Source: Cristatella mucedo (lineage: Eukaryota; Bryozoa; Phylactolaemata; Cristatellidae). From it: DNA of 64,000 nt. Shown one piece after another: positions 47,119-58,714 of the stretch. The notes under the pieces are model-generated. The model was not told where the DNA came from and did no database searches. It saw only the letters and a list, made by a program, of their open reading frames with translations. The translations under genes were made by a program, and so were the position numbers. The DNA lies in contig WPIO01000075.1 in the NCBI GenBank assembly GCA_009760855.2, positions 131,501-195,500 of the forward strand, given 5' to 3'. The stretch's first letter is position 1; each line of letters begins with the position of its first letter.

Positions 47119-49204
47119 TCAGCTGTCGTTGACGAATGCAGCCGGGTCCTTGCGCTGCAGCCGCTCGTGCTCCTTGGTACCGTAGTCGTAGATCAGATAG
47201 CCAACGATAAACGCTGCAGAAGAGAACGAGCAGTGGCACTCGAAGCGCAGGTAATCGAAGCAAACACAGACGTCCGACGATGCAACTCTTCAAGAATAAC
47301 GAATCAAAGCTGTCAATCGAAACATGCACCCATTCTGTGCTGGCCTGGAAAAGCAGATGGACTGTGAGGGTCACTTCAGCTCCAGGCAACTGTTTTTTCC
47401 CTGCAGTCCCTCGGCAGCCGATCTGCGATCGGTCGGCCTGATTCGTCCTTTGCGTGCTCAATACCTGCTGACACTGCCCATATTGCCACTAATCGTATTT
47501 GCATGCTGACCCTGTGCGTGTCACATCTAACCATGTTATACTTGTTGATATCGAGCATTCTACCACTAACCATTCGAGCATGCTTCCGTTACAGCATATG
47601 TAAAAGGCCTAGAAAGAGACTAAGTTCTCCGAGGATGCTATACAAATATGTATTACCATTTTTATTATTGCTTTAAAATCACTTCGCCTAAACTTTTTAA
47701 TTCCTGTAGCCTAGTGAGGTTTTACAGCATTTCCATCTGCAAGGTGTCTAAATGCCACCGTTCTAAAGCTTCCTCTCTAATGCAATAGTAAGTAGGCATG
47801 GATGCATACGGATAGCTTCGACCTGCAAGGAATGCTCTATAAAAGCAGCTAGCAAAGTTGTTGCCAATCAGATAACATAGTTACACAATTGAAGCTTCTA
47901 TTCAGTTCGTCGCTACAAACCGGCTCTTTACAACAGTCGAATTCGGTTCTTTAAGAATATCTTGAGCATGCATCTGAATCTATGGTCAAGTAAAAAAAAT
48001 TTCTCGATTCCCCCCCCCAGAAAATTGTTGCCACAATTTTTACTAGGGTCAAGCTTCACATTTACTGTCAGTATTTCCCATACATTTTTCTTCCGAACTG
48101 AAATGTGAGAGGAAGCACCAAACCTTAACACTTACTGGCCAGCAATCTAAGGCATTAAATACAGATCTACACATATACAACCACAAACCGGTATTGGAGC
48201 TGCTGCAACCAAAATATAGTTTAAAAAAGTTGCTGCAACCAAAATAATCAAATAAAAAAGAGCAGTACAAGTCTCCTTATGCAAAAGAGAGACGGTAGAG
48301 ATATAAGAGAGGTGTATGTGTGTGTTTCTGTGTCATTTCTTTATAAATTGAATTCATTCACGCTACTTTGATACAGGAGCAAGCAGGTCGGCTGTCGACC
48401 GACAGCAGGCATGCAGTCGGCTCACCGTTTTGTCCAAAGCAACTAAGCAACGCTAACACTCGGCATGAAGCAACACGTGGCAGCCGCTGTTCGTCCGCTG
48501 CCGTACCACTGGTGCACAAGCACGGCGGACGAGTTTACGAATGTTGCAGGCACACCCAATGTGCACGGAGAGTCGCTGCTCTCCAAAAGAGCAGGCCTTG
48601 CTGCTAGCTACTCCCCCCACAACAACTATTTCACCGAGGCAAGGCTCTGTGCCACGGGCAGGCATTTTCACATGCGTTCATTCAGCAATAGCTCCCAGCT
48701 ATAACGGCAGACGCTCTGCGATGGCGCGACAACGTCGCCCTCGCGCCCGCCCTGCGCGGAGACCTCCGGGCGATGACGACGACGGTCATCGCCCGGGAGC
48801 GTGCACACCGACCGTCGCTCGTTGACCGGAAAGCGACAACCTAGTACCGGAGGGTCTGCAGCTGCCGCTCGCCATTGCTTACACGAAAGCCCTCGTTATC
48901 GGGAGCCTTAACGAGCCCAAACCGCGAGCCCGCATAAGCCACGAGGCAGGCGAGCGGCGCCAGCGCAAACCTCATCGCTTCCGCGCCGGCGGTCGAGCGA
49001 GCCGGCGGTCGAGCGAGCCGCAAGCTACACTCGGCTGCTGCTGCACTTACGTGGAACCACTCGAAAGACCTGGGAGTAGATCCTCTTGAAGACGTTTGGC
49101 AAGCCCTTGGATAGAACGCCGGCGAACGCTCTCTGCTCGTACGGCGACAGAGAATACGAGATCATGCCGCGAACCTTGGTCAGCTCGCCGAAGTGCTTTC
49201 CCAT
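47119..49204 (-). CDS. UQCRQ: Cytochrome b-c1 complex subunit 8 (UQCRQ/QP-C), complete two-exon model
   Basis: UQCRQ is a small subunit of mitochondrial complex III, with one transmembrane helix in the inner membrane, near cytochrome b and the ubiquinone site. Exon 1 is 49204-49051 (ATG at 49204, donor GTAAGT) and exon 2 is 47213-47119 (TGA). They join in phase 1 to give exactly 82 codons plus stop, the family's usual length. Exon 1 reads MGKHFGELTKVRGMISYSLS, then PYEQRAFAG and PNVFKRI, against human [20 protein letters not shown]. Exon 2 reads FIVGYLIYDYGTKEHERLQR, then KDPAAFVNDS, the membrane helix and conserved tail. The 1.84-kb intron holds a LINE scrap and a GC-rich hairpin. An ATTAAA variant poly(A) signal lies at about 46,964-46,969. 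Confidence 0.95.
47435..47665 (+). mobile_element. LINE family 1 3' UTR fragment in the UQCRQ intron (antisense)
   Basis: TTTGCATGCTGACCCTGTGC, CCACTAACCATTCGAGCATG and the hairpin (AAGGCCTAGAAAGAGACTAA...TTCTCCGAGGATGCT), then a short ATTACCATTTTTATTATT tail. Confidence 0.8.
48766..48796. repeat. 12-bp GC-rich hairpin in the UQCRQ intron
   Basis: CCGGGCGATGAC (48766-48777) pairs exactly with GTCATCGCCCGG (48785-48796) across a 7-nt loop. Confidence 0.8.
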
Positions 49205-49850
49205 TCTGGCAGCAAAGAAGGTAAAGCGGTCGGCGAAACTACACGACGCCAGGGTAGCGAGCGACGGTTCTCGGAACGCCAGCACCTGCACAGGCGAGCC
49301 ACGCGCAGCGCGCCCGCGAGACGTTCTGACGTGGCTCGACCGTTCAGGAACGTCTGCGACAACCCACACGATGGCCACCGACTTCCGGCGGTGCAGGCAA
49401 CGCACACGTCGAGTAAAGATCGAGGCTGATTCAAACCAACTCGCTTGATATACAGCAACGGCGGTGGTGCGTTGGCGGCTATCGACACGCTTGCAGTGGA
49501 CAATACAGAGTTGCCAGTAGCAGGAGTCACGCGCGCGACCCGGGTTGCGAGAAGTGCGACCGAGCGCCTTACCGCTCGGCTGGGGCGCATTCAAGTACGC
49601 AAAGGAAAGTGCGAAGGAATCGACGCGGTTCAAAATAGGCCAAAGTTTCACGGCATGCACAGTACACGGCGGACCAGGCAAGCAAGACCGCGCTGGATGA
49701 GCGAGCGCTCACGACTCTGACCGATGAAGAGCTAAAGCGCTCGCGGTTGGTCGCGACGGGCACGCGGGACGTGCGACCCACTCACAAGTGCCGCGCAGCC
49801 ACCGCGATTTATAAGCTGCGAGTCTGCATAGCTGCGGAGACCAGAATGCG
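49205..49850 (-). promoter_or_regulatory. CpG-rich 5' flank of UQCRQ
   Basis: GC- and CpG-rich DNA directly upstream of the UQCRQ start. Overlapping long frames on both strands here are typical of high GC and show no family likeness. It is probably promoter and 5' UTR; no precise element can be assigned. Confidence 0.4.
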
Positions 49851-50221
49851 TTAAGTGTCGCCGACAAAGCGATCGAGGAGACTAAGTCTGGCCGCAGAAC
49901 ATTTCAGACGGTGGCTGCTGCAACCTTCGTGGTCCCACATTAACCATGCAAGACAATGCAGATGGAGGTCAAGGCTGTAGAGCACACAAATAAAGTTCAA
50001 CTCTTTATTTATGCTAACGGACAGAATTACTAGTGAGACTAAAGCAAATCCTGGGCGCTAGCTGAGCTTACCTGCTACCTTAGGAGCCAAAATGGTATCC
50101 CTGCCAGCAACGCGGCTACTCTTCGCACCTCCGCTCGTGAGAACTCTCATAACTTGCTGGATCCGGCCGGGACCGCCCGCCGATTCAGCTTCCGTTCCGA
50201 ACTCACGTGTTGGCTGCACAG

Positions 50222-50417
50222 GTCGCAGCGATTTTAAGCATGCAGAATGAAGCTACGCGGCTGTTTCTGTCAAAGCGTGAAATAGCAGGCAGAGAAGAGC
50301 TACATTGTTGCTTGAGCATGCACCTCGGAAATGTTAATAGCAGCAAGAACGTTGGCAGTGTGGAGCCGTCGGAGGCTTACTCGATGTCTCCCACCAAGCC
50401 TGCATACAATGTGCCAG
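50222..50417 (+). CDS. Possible isolated exon, unrecognised
   Basis: An acceptor (GGCTGCACAG) and a donor (CCAG followed by GTTAAC) flank a 65-codon open stretch containing FLSKREIAGREEL and YSMSPTKPAYN. No partner exons were found and no family is recognised. It may be chance. Confidence 0.2.
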
Positions 50418-50994
50418 GTTAACGCGTTGTCAAGCCGGACTCGAGCCTCTGCCGACGCCCGTGAAATTTTGAGGTGACTAACCGTGCGAGTATAGATCAA
50501 TTGATTGAACAAGAGCGGCGGCCTCAGTTCAAAGCGAGTGCGTGCTCATCAAGCTTTTTGACGTAGAATCGTGCGGGGCACGCAAATTCCCTAACTCGAC
50601 GCAGTACTCTCACGGTACGGCGCCGCTCCAAGCTCGATGATTGAAGCACCTAGCGACGGAGTTGGCACGCTCAACACAGAGCGCCCCCACGCCAGGACAT
50701 TAATCTTGTGTGGGGGCGGTCATGGCGGTCAATTGTTAATAAAGTTAATCGAAACTTGCGTTCGTCGTCGAACGCCGTTTACGTGCATGTCGCTGAGTCT
50801 CACTCGCTGTGTCGCACTCGCATGCCACACTCGTATGTCACGCCATTCACTTAATGAAGCCTGCAATGATGACATTAGTAGCTGAATAGCGGCTAACTTC
50901 TAGATCCACAATGATGATAAGACCGACGCAATATTTATGAGGCAAGCCTACAAGTCACCCTAGGTTGGAGCACGTCTACCTCGAGGTGGGTTTA

Positions 50995-51260
50995 TCTAGC
51001 GTCACTTCGTGATGTCAGTCTGCAAGCGGAGCTGACAGCCGCTAAGGAACTTCTGCCACTATACAATGCTGGTCTACCGGCCTGTGCACTCAGGCGCTTA
51101 CAGCTGGTGCATAACTCTGCAGCCGGGCTTGTCTGTCGTGAGCGTCGCAGTTGCCACATCGCACCACTTCTCGCCGACCTGCACTGACTCCCAATCGAGA
51201 AAAGCATGGACTTCAAGATTCGGCCGCTCACTTTTAGGTCCCTTCGTTCTTTGGCTCCCT
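50995..51260 (+). mobile_element. LINE family 1 fragment fused to family 2
   Basis: Contains CTGGTCTACCGGCCTGTGCA through TTTTAGGTCCCTTCGTTCTT, the family 1 coding end. It stops abruptly and continues as family 2 with no spacer. Confidence 0.8.
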
Positions 51261-51965
51261 TGTTCTTCATTTATACTCAAACTCTGGGAAAAGTAATAAA
51301 GACCCATGGAATGGGAAATCACTTTTATGCGACGATACTCAACTGTATTTGTCCTTCAAACCGTCGGAATCTGCTCAATATGGCTGCAAGGCTAGTTTTC
51401 AAGTCTCTAAGGTTTGACCACGTGTCTCCTTTGCTAAAAGAACTAGGATGGCTGCCGGTTGATCAACGGAAACAGAGCAAAGTTCTTACACTGATTAAAA
51501 AGGCCCGCCACGGCTTGGCTCCTCCATACCTTGCTGAACTGCTGTACCAGTTCCAGCCTTCTCATGTCCTCAGATACTGTATGGACAATAATTTAGCTGT
51601 TCCATTCCTCCGCTTAAAGACAGTTGGTGGCAGAAACTTTAGCTCTGCAAATCCTAGGCTGTGGAAATCACTCCCATAATTCTTTCGAAACGACACTACT
51701 CTCCTGCTGCCGACTATGGCTCGTCCTTTTCAGCGGTCCTGAGCTGCTACTTCCATGCTACTCACTACCTCAACTGCTCTCCTGACTCTGCTATGCTTCT
51801 CACTTTCTCTTTGTTGCATGAGATAAAGTCTGTTGGCTACCGAATGCGTACCGAAAGCCGCTTAGGCTGTGAGTGCGCTATAGAAAACTATCCCAAGTTA
51901 CACCCACACAGTCTTTGTGACTTTGTGGCGTTACAGACGGAGATACATGCATACATACGTATCGA
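51261..51965 (+). mobile_element. LINE family 2 copy with internal deletion
   Basis: Begins near the polymerase box (CACTTTTATGCGACGATACT, a mutated YADD region) and jumps to NMAARLVFKSLRF. It continues through KARHGLAPPYLAELL to the 3' end ACAGACGGAGATACATGCAT. Frames are partly open. Confidence 0.85.
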
Positions 51966-52314
51966 TAAAGGAGTGAAACTGCCACACTACACTGCTCATT
52001 TGAGAGCTTCACTGAGTCGCCATCAAGCATTAGGGTTGACTCAAAGATTCGCTCTGGCCAACGGTTGGCTGCACGCGCATCCCTCTACCTACACTTACCG
52101 CGATCGATTAGATACTTAAGTGTGCTCTCGAGCCAGCCACTTCTAGACTTCTATCCACCTAACTGTTTCTCGCATTAGAATACAATATTTTGGTGATTTA
52201 GCCCTCAGCTCCTATGTAACAAAAATGGGGCATCTCTCTTCCAGCTTTTATCATCACCTGCACCGACTTTGCATCGTTTACGGCTCAGCCAAGATGCATC
52301 GGTTCCGCACAACT

Positions 52315-53060
52315 TTAATAATAATAACACATTTGATAAAGCGCCCCTAGAGAACCCAGTCCCTTTCTAGGCGCTTTAAATTTGCTACAAAGTGAAACAC
52401 GATTGAGAGGTGAGTAGTATCATGCTTGATAAGCAAACAAAATGAATAACATGGTTAGGGGTGACATGCACAGGGTCAGCATGCAAATGTGGTTTATGGC
52501 AGCATGCACAGTGTCAGCACGCATGAGCACATCAAGGACGAATCACAGGGACCCACTAAATGCTGTCCTAAATAAGTGTATTTTTAAGTTCTTTATAAAT
52601 GTGGTCAAGTCAGGGGATGTTTTGACGCAAGTCGGTAGTGAGCTCCAGGCTTTGGAAGCATACGAACTAAATGCACGGTCTCCAAAGGATATGAGGTTTG
52701 TACGAGGTATTGGTAGACTGTTGGATTCCAAAAAGCTGGTGGTACGACGCTTGGCCCGGTGGGGGAGTAGATCTGAAAGATAGGCTGGAGCCAAAGAATG
52801 AAGTGACCTAAAAGTGAGCGACAAAACCTGGAAGTCGATCCGTTCCTTGACTGGTAGCCAGTGCAGGGCTGCGAGAAGTGGTATGATGTGGCAAATGCGA
52901 CGCTCACGACAGACAAGCCCAGCTTCAGAGTTTTGCACCAGCTGTAATTGCCTGATTGCGCATGCCGGTAGGCCAGCAAGCAGTGAGTTTCAGAAGTCAA
53001 GACGGGATGTCCCAAATGCATGGACCAACTTTGACGTGGTATCCTTATCTAAGCAACTTT
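52315..53060 (-). mobile_element. LINE family 1 copy
   Basis: Antisense ATT-like tail and hairpin at 52,320-52,385, then the 3' UTR. A fairly intact minus-strand coding end reads LAALHWLPVKERIDFQVLSL, then [17 protein letters not shown]. Confidence 0.9.
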
Positions 53061-53259
53061 CCCACTTCCGCCCCAGTAGACAAGTGTCATTTTTGCTCCC
53101 ATCTGCGTTGCATGAGTCCCCGTATTGCGTAATTCCGTGCACGCTACTCACCAAGAGTTACAAATCAGCGGCACTGATTGTTATGTTTTTAGGGCGAAAT
53201 GCAAATGCCAAGAAATAATTCAAACGTAGTAACTTTTAAATGAGTGGAACAGTTCGCCA

Positions 53260-54510
53260 AGCAATGGCTCCGGAGAACGTTCGCGTCATGCGTCGTAGGG
53301 CGGCCCGCCTGATTGATGTCAGGTCTATGTTAATCAGGATGATGAACAACGATCAGTCTGGCAGACGAAGCACTGGCGTGGTTTCAATCGTACTTGTCTG
53401 ATCGCGTTCAATCCGTGTCATATGGGGGTCAGGTCTCACACACGAGACGGATCACCTGTGGAGTCCCTCAAGGGTCTGTACTTGGTCCCTTGCTGTTCTC
53501 CATATATACACAACCTCTGGGAACAGTGATTAAGGCCCATGGAATAGGATATCACTTTTATGCTGACGATACGCAGCTGTATTAGTCATTCAAACCGCCG
53601 GAATCTGATGCAGCAGCTGAGAAACTGAATGCTTGCCTTGCCGATATTCGATCCTGGATGTCGGAAAACTTCCTGAAATTAAATGGTGATAAAACCAAAC
53701 TACTGCTCATAGGACACCCTAAGCGTGTGGCTGGATTAAAAAAAACTTTGCTTTTCTTATAGGTGATGCTGTTGTGCGACCACCACCGCGTACTCGAAAT
53801 TTAGGTGTCGTTTTTGATAGCTGCCTCAATTTTAAAAGCTTCATTCAGAAGACTTATTGTAATTCCCTTTTGGCTGGGCTACTAAAGAAAGCAACTAGGC
53901 CACTGCAGCTGACTATGAATATGGCTGCAAGGCTGGTCTTCAAATCCCAGAGGCTTGAGCACGAGTCTCCTTTTCTAAAAGAGCTATGATGGATGCCGGT
54001 TGTGCAATGGATACAGAGCAAAGTTCTTACGCTGACCCATAAGGCCCGCCACGGCTTGGCTCCTTCGTACCTAGCTGAACTGCTGCACCAGTTTCAGCCT
54101 CTTTGCCACCTAAGGTCCTGTGTGGACAATAATTTAGCTGTTCCATTCCTCCGCTTGAAGACAGTTGGCGACAGAAGCTTTAGCTCTGCAGGTCCTAGAC
54201 TGTGGAACTCGCTTCCACAATTCTTACGCAACGACAACTACTCTCCTACTGCCGACTATGGCTCATCCTTCTCAGCGGTCCTGAGCTGTTACTTCCATGC
54301 TACTCACTACCTCAACTGCTCTCCTGACTCTGCTATGCTTCCCACTTTCACTTTGTTGCGTAAGACGAAGTCTGTTGGCTATCGAATGCGTACAGAGAGC
54401 CGCTTAGGCTGCGAGTGCGCTACAAAAAAACTCTCCTGCGTAACACCCACATAGTCTTCATGACTTTGTGGAGTCACAGATGGAGATACATAGAAACATA
54501 CAGGATGCTT
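53260..54510 (+). mobile_element. LINE family 2, longest copy in the window
   Basis: Encodes the reverse-transcriptase core [20 protein letters not shown] and the catalytic box [11 protein letters not shown], then WMSENFLKLNGDKTKLLLIG and RNLGVVFDSCLNF. It continues with NMAARLVFKSQRLEHESPFL and GDRSFSSAGPRLWNSLPQFL to the 3' end. Stops and a small deletion (near 53,830-53,860) break the ORF; the endonuclease and 5' half are absent. The motifs place it in the L2/CR1/Rex1 assemblage. Confidence 0.9.
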
Positions 54511-55750
<1,240 letters not shown>

Positions 55751-55751
55751 A

Positions 55752-56030
55752 GGAACCTAAAAACACACCTATTTAGGACAGCATTTAGTGGGTCCCTGTG
55801 ATTCGTCCTTGATGTGCTTATGCGTGCTGACACTGTGCATGCTGCCACTAACCACATGTGCATGCTGACCCTGTGCATGTCACCCCTAACCATGTTATTC
55901 ATTTCGTTTGTTTTTTCAAGCATGATTTTACTTACCATTCAATTGCATTTCACTTTACAGCAAATGTAAAGCGCCTAGAGAGAGATTAAGTTCTCTGAGG
56001 GCGCTTTATCAAGTGAATTATTATTATTAA
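55752..56030 (+). mobile_element. LINE family 1 3'-end module
   Basis: Starts AACCTAAAAACACACCTATT right after the (GA)n tract and ends in a well-kept hairpin (AAAGCGCCTAGAGAGAGATT...TTCTCTGAGGGCGCTTT) and ATTATTATT. Confidence 0.9.
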
Positions 56031-56455
56031 AGAGAGAAAAACCAGGTTGAATCACCGCAAGGCGCAGCTCGAGCTGGCTTCGGAGTAGTTGAATATATCG
56101 CCGGCGATACGCTACGACTCGCGAGCAAATTACTGCCCTGGCGGTAATTTGCATGAACGCGTCAAATTGTTATTGTTCCACCTCTCACCCAGGAGGAGGA
56201 AGGAAACTGACGAAGGAATCGTGGAACCTCGTTGAGAGAATACGCAAGCGAGAGGAGTGAGTGCAGTCACTTTTCTGGGTCACCAACAGGACAGAGAGCG
56301 GTGCGTTCCGATAGCAAGTCATGCGAGCGTGCGCCTCGACCGAAGAGGCTCACGCAGCGAGGTCGGCCCCCGCTGCTCCGGCACAGAGCCTGTTTCCTCA
56401 CACGTCCACGCAGCGGCTGAGCCGACATTTTCGTTTAGGTGGCGAGACCTGCATC

Positions 56456-56626
56456 ATGTTAAGCAGGGAGCCGGACTCACAAGATTTTCACGAGAGCGTG
56501 GCTAGACTCGAAATTAGTGAACAATTATTGCGCAATTTCATAGCGTTTGTTCAACATGAGCTCGAACGCTGCTCATCAGACATAATTTCTTCGTCACTGA
56601 CGACAGTCAGCAGGGGGGGGGGAAGG
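56456..56626 (+). CDS. Possible first exon, unrecognised
   Basis: ATG 56456 opens a 57-codon stretch, MLSREPDSQDFHESVARLEI then LLRNFIAFVQHELERC. It looks like an amphipathic helical N-terminus and ends at a possible donor (AAGG followed by GTAGGA). No second exon was found. It may be chance in GC-rich DNA. Confidence 0.2.
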
Positions 56627-56834
56627 GTAGGAATAGGGGGCGGCCCCCGGGTCGCTGTCCCGGCCCCCCGCGACACCAATCAGCGGGCTTCCCCCCCCCC
56701 GCTGCGTCTACGCGACTCAAAAGATGAGTCAGCAATATCCGCTGAACCGCTCGAGCGAGCGAGCGCGCTGAGCGGAGCGGAGAGACCGCGAGCTCCGCTC
56801 CACGAATGGACGAATTAAGTAAAGAATATAACTC

Positions 56835-56935
56835 ATTCGCAATGCGCCCTAAGAGAACTCGATCTCCATCGAGGCGCTACGCATTCGCAGAGGGGCTCGA
56901 GTCCACTGCCTCGGTGGTCAAAGGTAGTAGTAATA
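56835..56935 (-). mobile_element. tRNA-derived SINE (type 1) remnant
   Basis: In antisense: the LINE-like tail GCGCCCTAAGAGAACTCGAT...GAGGCGCTACGC, then GGGGCTCGAGTCCACTGCCT (B box) and CGGTGGTCAAAGG (A-box side). Confidence 0.65.
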
Positions 56936-56939
56936 ATAA

Positions 56940-57062
56940 TAGTAATGATATAATTATAATAATAATATTATTAAAGCATTTTTTATAGCGCCCTTGGAGA
57001 ACTCAATCTCTTTCTAGGCACTTGACGTTTGCAGCAAAGGAAGCAACCGAGATTACAGTCGA
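56940..57062 (-). mobile_element. LINE family 1 tail scrap
   Basis: Antisense (ATT)n and hairpin (AGCGCCCTTGGAGAACTCAA...TAGGCACTTGACG), then GCAGCAAAGGAAGC. Confidence 0.8.
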
Positions 57063-57076
57063 CTTTATCACTTATG

Positions 57077-57175
57077 GTAATAATAATAATAACGCACTAG
57101 ATAAAGTGGCCTCAAATAATTCAATCTCTTTCCAAGCGCCTTATATTTGCTGCAAAGGAAACGCGACAGAGGCAA
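57077..57175 (-). mobile_element. LINE family 1 tail scrap, adjacent to the previous one
   Basis: A second (AATAAT)n run, a decayed hairpin (AGTGGCCTCAAATAATTCAA) and TTGCTGCAAAGGAAACG. Two tail scraps in the same orientation lie side by side. Confidence 0.8.
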
Positions 57176-57661
57176 GCACGCTACTGTCGGACCGGAAACC
57201 GGAGTGAATCGCCTAGGGTATCCCGCGAGTCCGCGGCTGCGGCGGCGGTGGCCGCCGCCGCTACCGCATCCGCCGAGCCTGCGAAAACGACGAGCGCCTC
57301 GCGGCGAGAGGTCATTCTCGCCTCCCGACATCGAGTGCTGCAAGCGGGTCACTGAGCGCGACGAGAGCTCGCCGATGGCTCGTCGGGCGACCGCCGAGGC
57401 GGCTACCGCCACCACCCTCCGCAGCGAGACCGAGGAGGCGGAGCTCACACGCAATGGTCGCAGACGTTCGTCCGACGACGCGGAGACGCGCCTCAGGTGA
57501 CGCGGTCGAGACGAGCGGCCAGCGCGAACGCGTCGCAGCATTACGGAAGCGGGAATGCGGGCGCAGCGATCCGTGCCTGCGAAAAAAATGCACCCTGCCC
57601 GATGCAAGCGCATCGGAGCTCGTCGCTTGCCACCATTTCCCCACTGGTTTGACCGAAGAAC
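57176..57661. other. CpG-rich stretch without a supported gene
   Basis: High GC with long overlapping frames on both strands and no family likeness or splice chain. Confidence 0.4.
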
Positions 57662-57775
57662 TCGAGGTTCTCGAGTCTTAGATGACCGAGTTCGTGGGCT
57701 CGAGCCCCGCGGCCCACGTCAAGCGCCTATATAGAGATTAAGTCCTCTTTGGGCGCAGAACAAATGAATTCTATC
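57662..57775 (+). mobile_element. tRNA-derived SINE (type 1)
   Basis: A B box (GTTCGTGGGCTCGAGCCCC) is followed by the LINE-like tail AAGCGCCTATATAGAGATTA...GTCCTCTTTGGGCGC and ACAAATGAATTC. It lies just after the stop of the tyrosine-motif gene, antisense to it. Confidence 0.75.
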
Positions 57776-57793
57776 GCACATTAGCTACCTCGG

Positions 57794-58601
57794 TCATATC
57801 TGATTGACAGGCGAAACTCCTGTGCCGGCTGCATCAGAGAAGAGTTCAAAGCGACAGCTTCGCAAGATCTCTGGGATGCGGGAGGGGGAGATTAAAGAAA
57901 ATAGCGTGCACTCACAAACTCACGAAAGCGCGCATGCGTGCGGGCTCGGAGACCTACGTTTAATGTCGTCGGGTATTTCGTCGTAATCGTTTTCCGGAGG
58001 TTGATCTTCGCGGTCTGCTGCGAGAGGCGAGCGAAAGTCAATCAGCAAAGATTCGATCGTTCGCGAGACACGTCCTTCGACTGAGAGGCCGCACTACACA
58101 CGCGGCGGCGGCGGCTTCGCCGGCGCACGTTTATCCAGCTAACGCGGGGCGACTGAGACGCCGCTCCGCGAGCGGATGGCGACGAACTGGCAGCCTGGAG
58201 CGCTCGCCGTCGCCGAGGAGTCGCTCGGTCAAAGCAGGGTCAAAGCCGGGTCAAGCGGGGTCAAAGCAGGGCCCGCAAATTCGCGCGTCGGGTCCGCCAT
58301 TTACTTGCAATCGGTGCGCACTCGCAATGGCGCGGAGCAGCGGAAGAAGGCAGGATTATTAAGCTCCCTACTACCGCGCCACTTTGCTAAAAACTGAGGT
58401 GAGGAGCTATCGATATGATTCAAGTATGTACTTACCGGATATTTGACTGACGTGTTCTATTGGCTCCGCAGAGAACTCTGCAAAAATTCAAATGCATAGC
58501 CACAAAAACTTAGCTGCAAGCGAGAGCTTTAAGGCGACAGAAGCAGAGTTTTCAGATAGCGATGAGTTTGTTTACCTCTATTATACACACACACACGCAC
58601 A

Positions 58602-58650
<49 letters not shown>

Positions 58651-58651
58651 T

Positions 58652-58714
<63 letters not shown>

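Noticed and set aside
49025-49681. 218-codon minus-strand frame read as one protein
   Set aside because: Only the part from 49,204 is UQCRQ exon 1. The upstream part is 5' flank and the downstream part is intron, past a strong GTAAGT donor.
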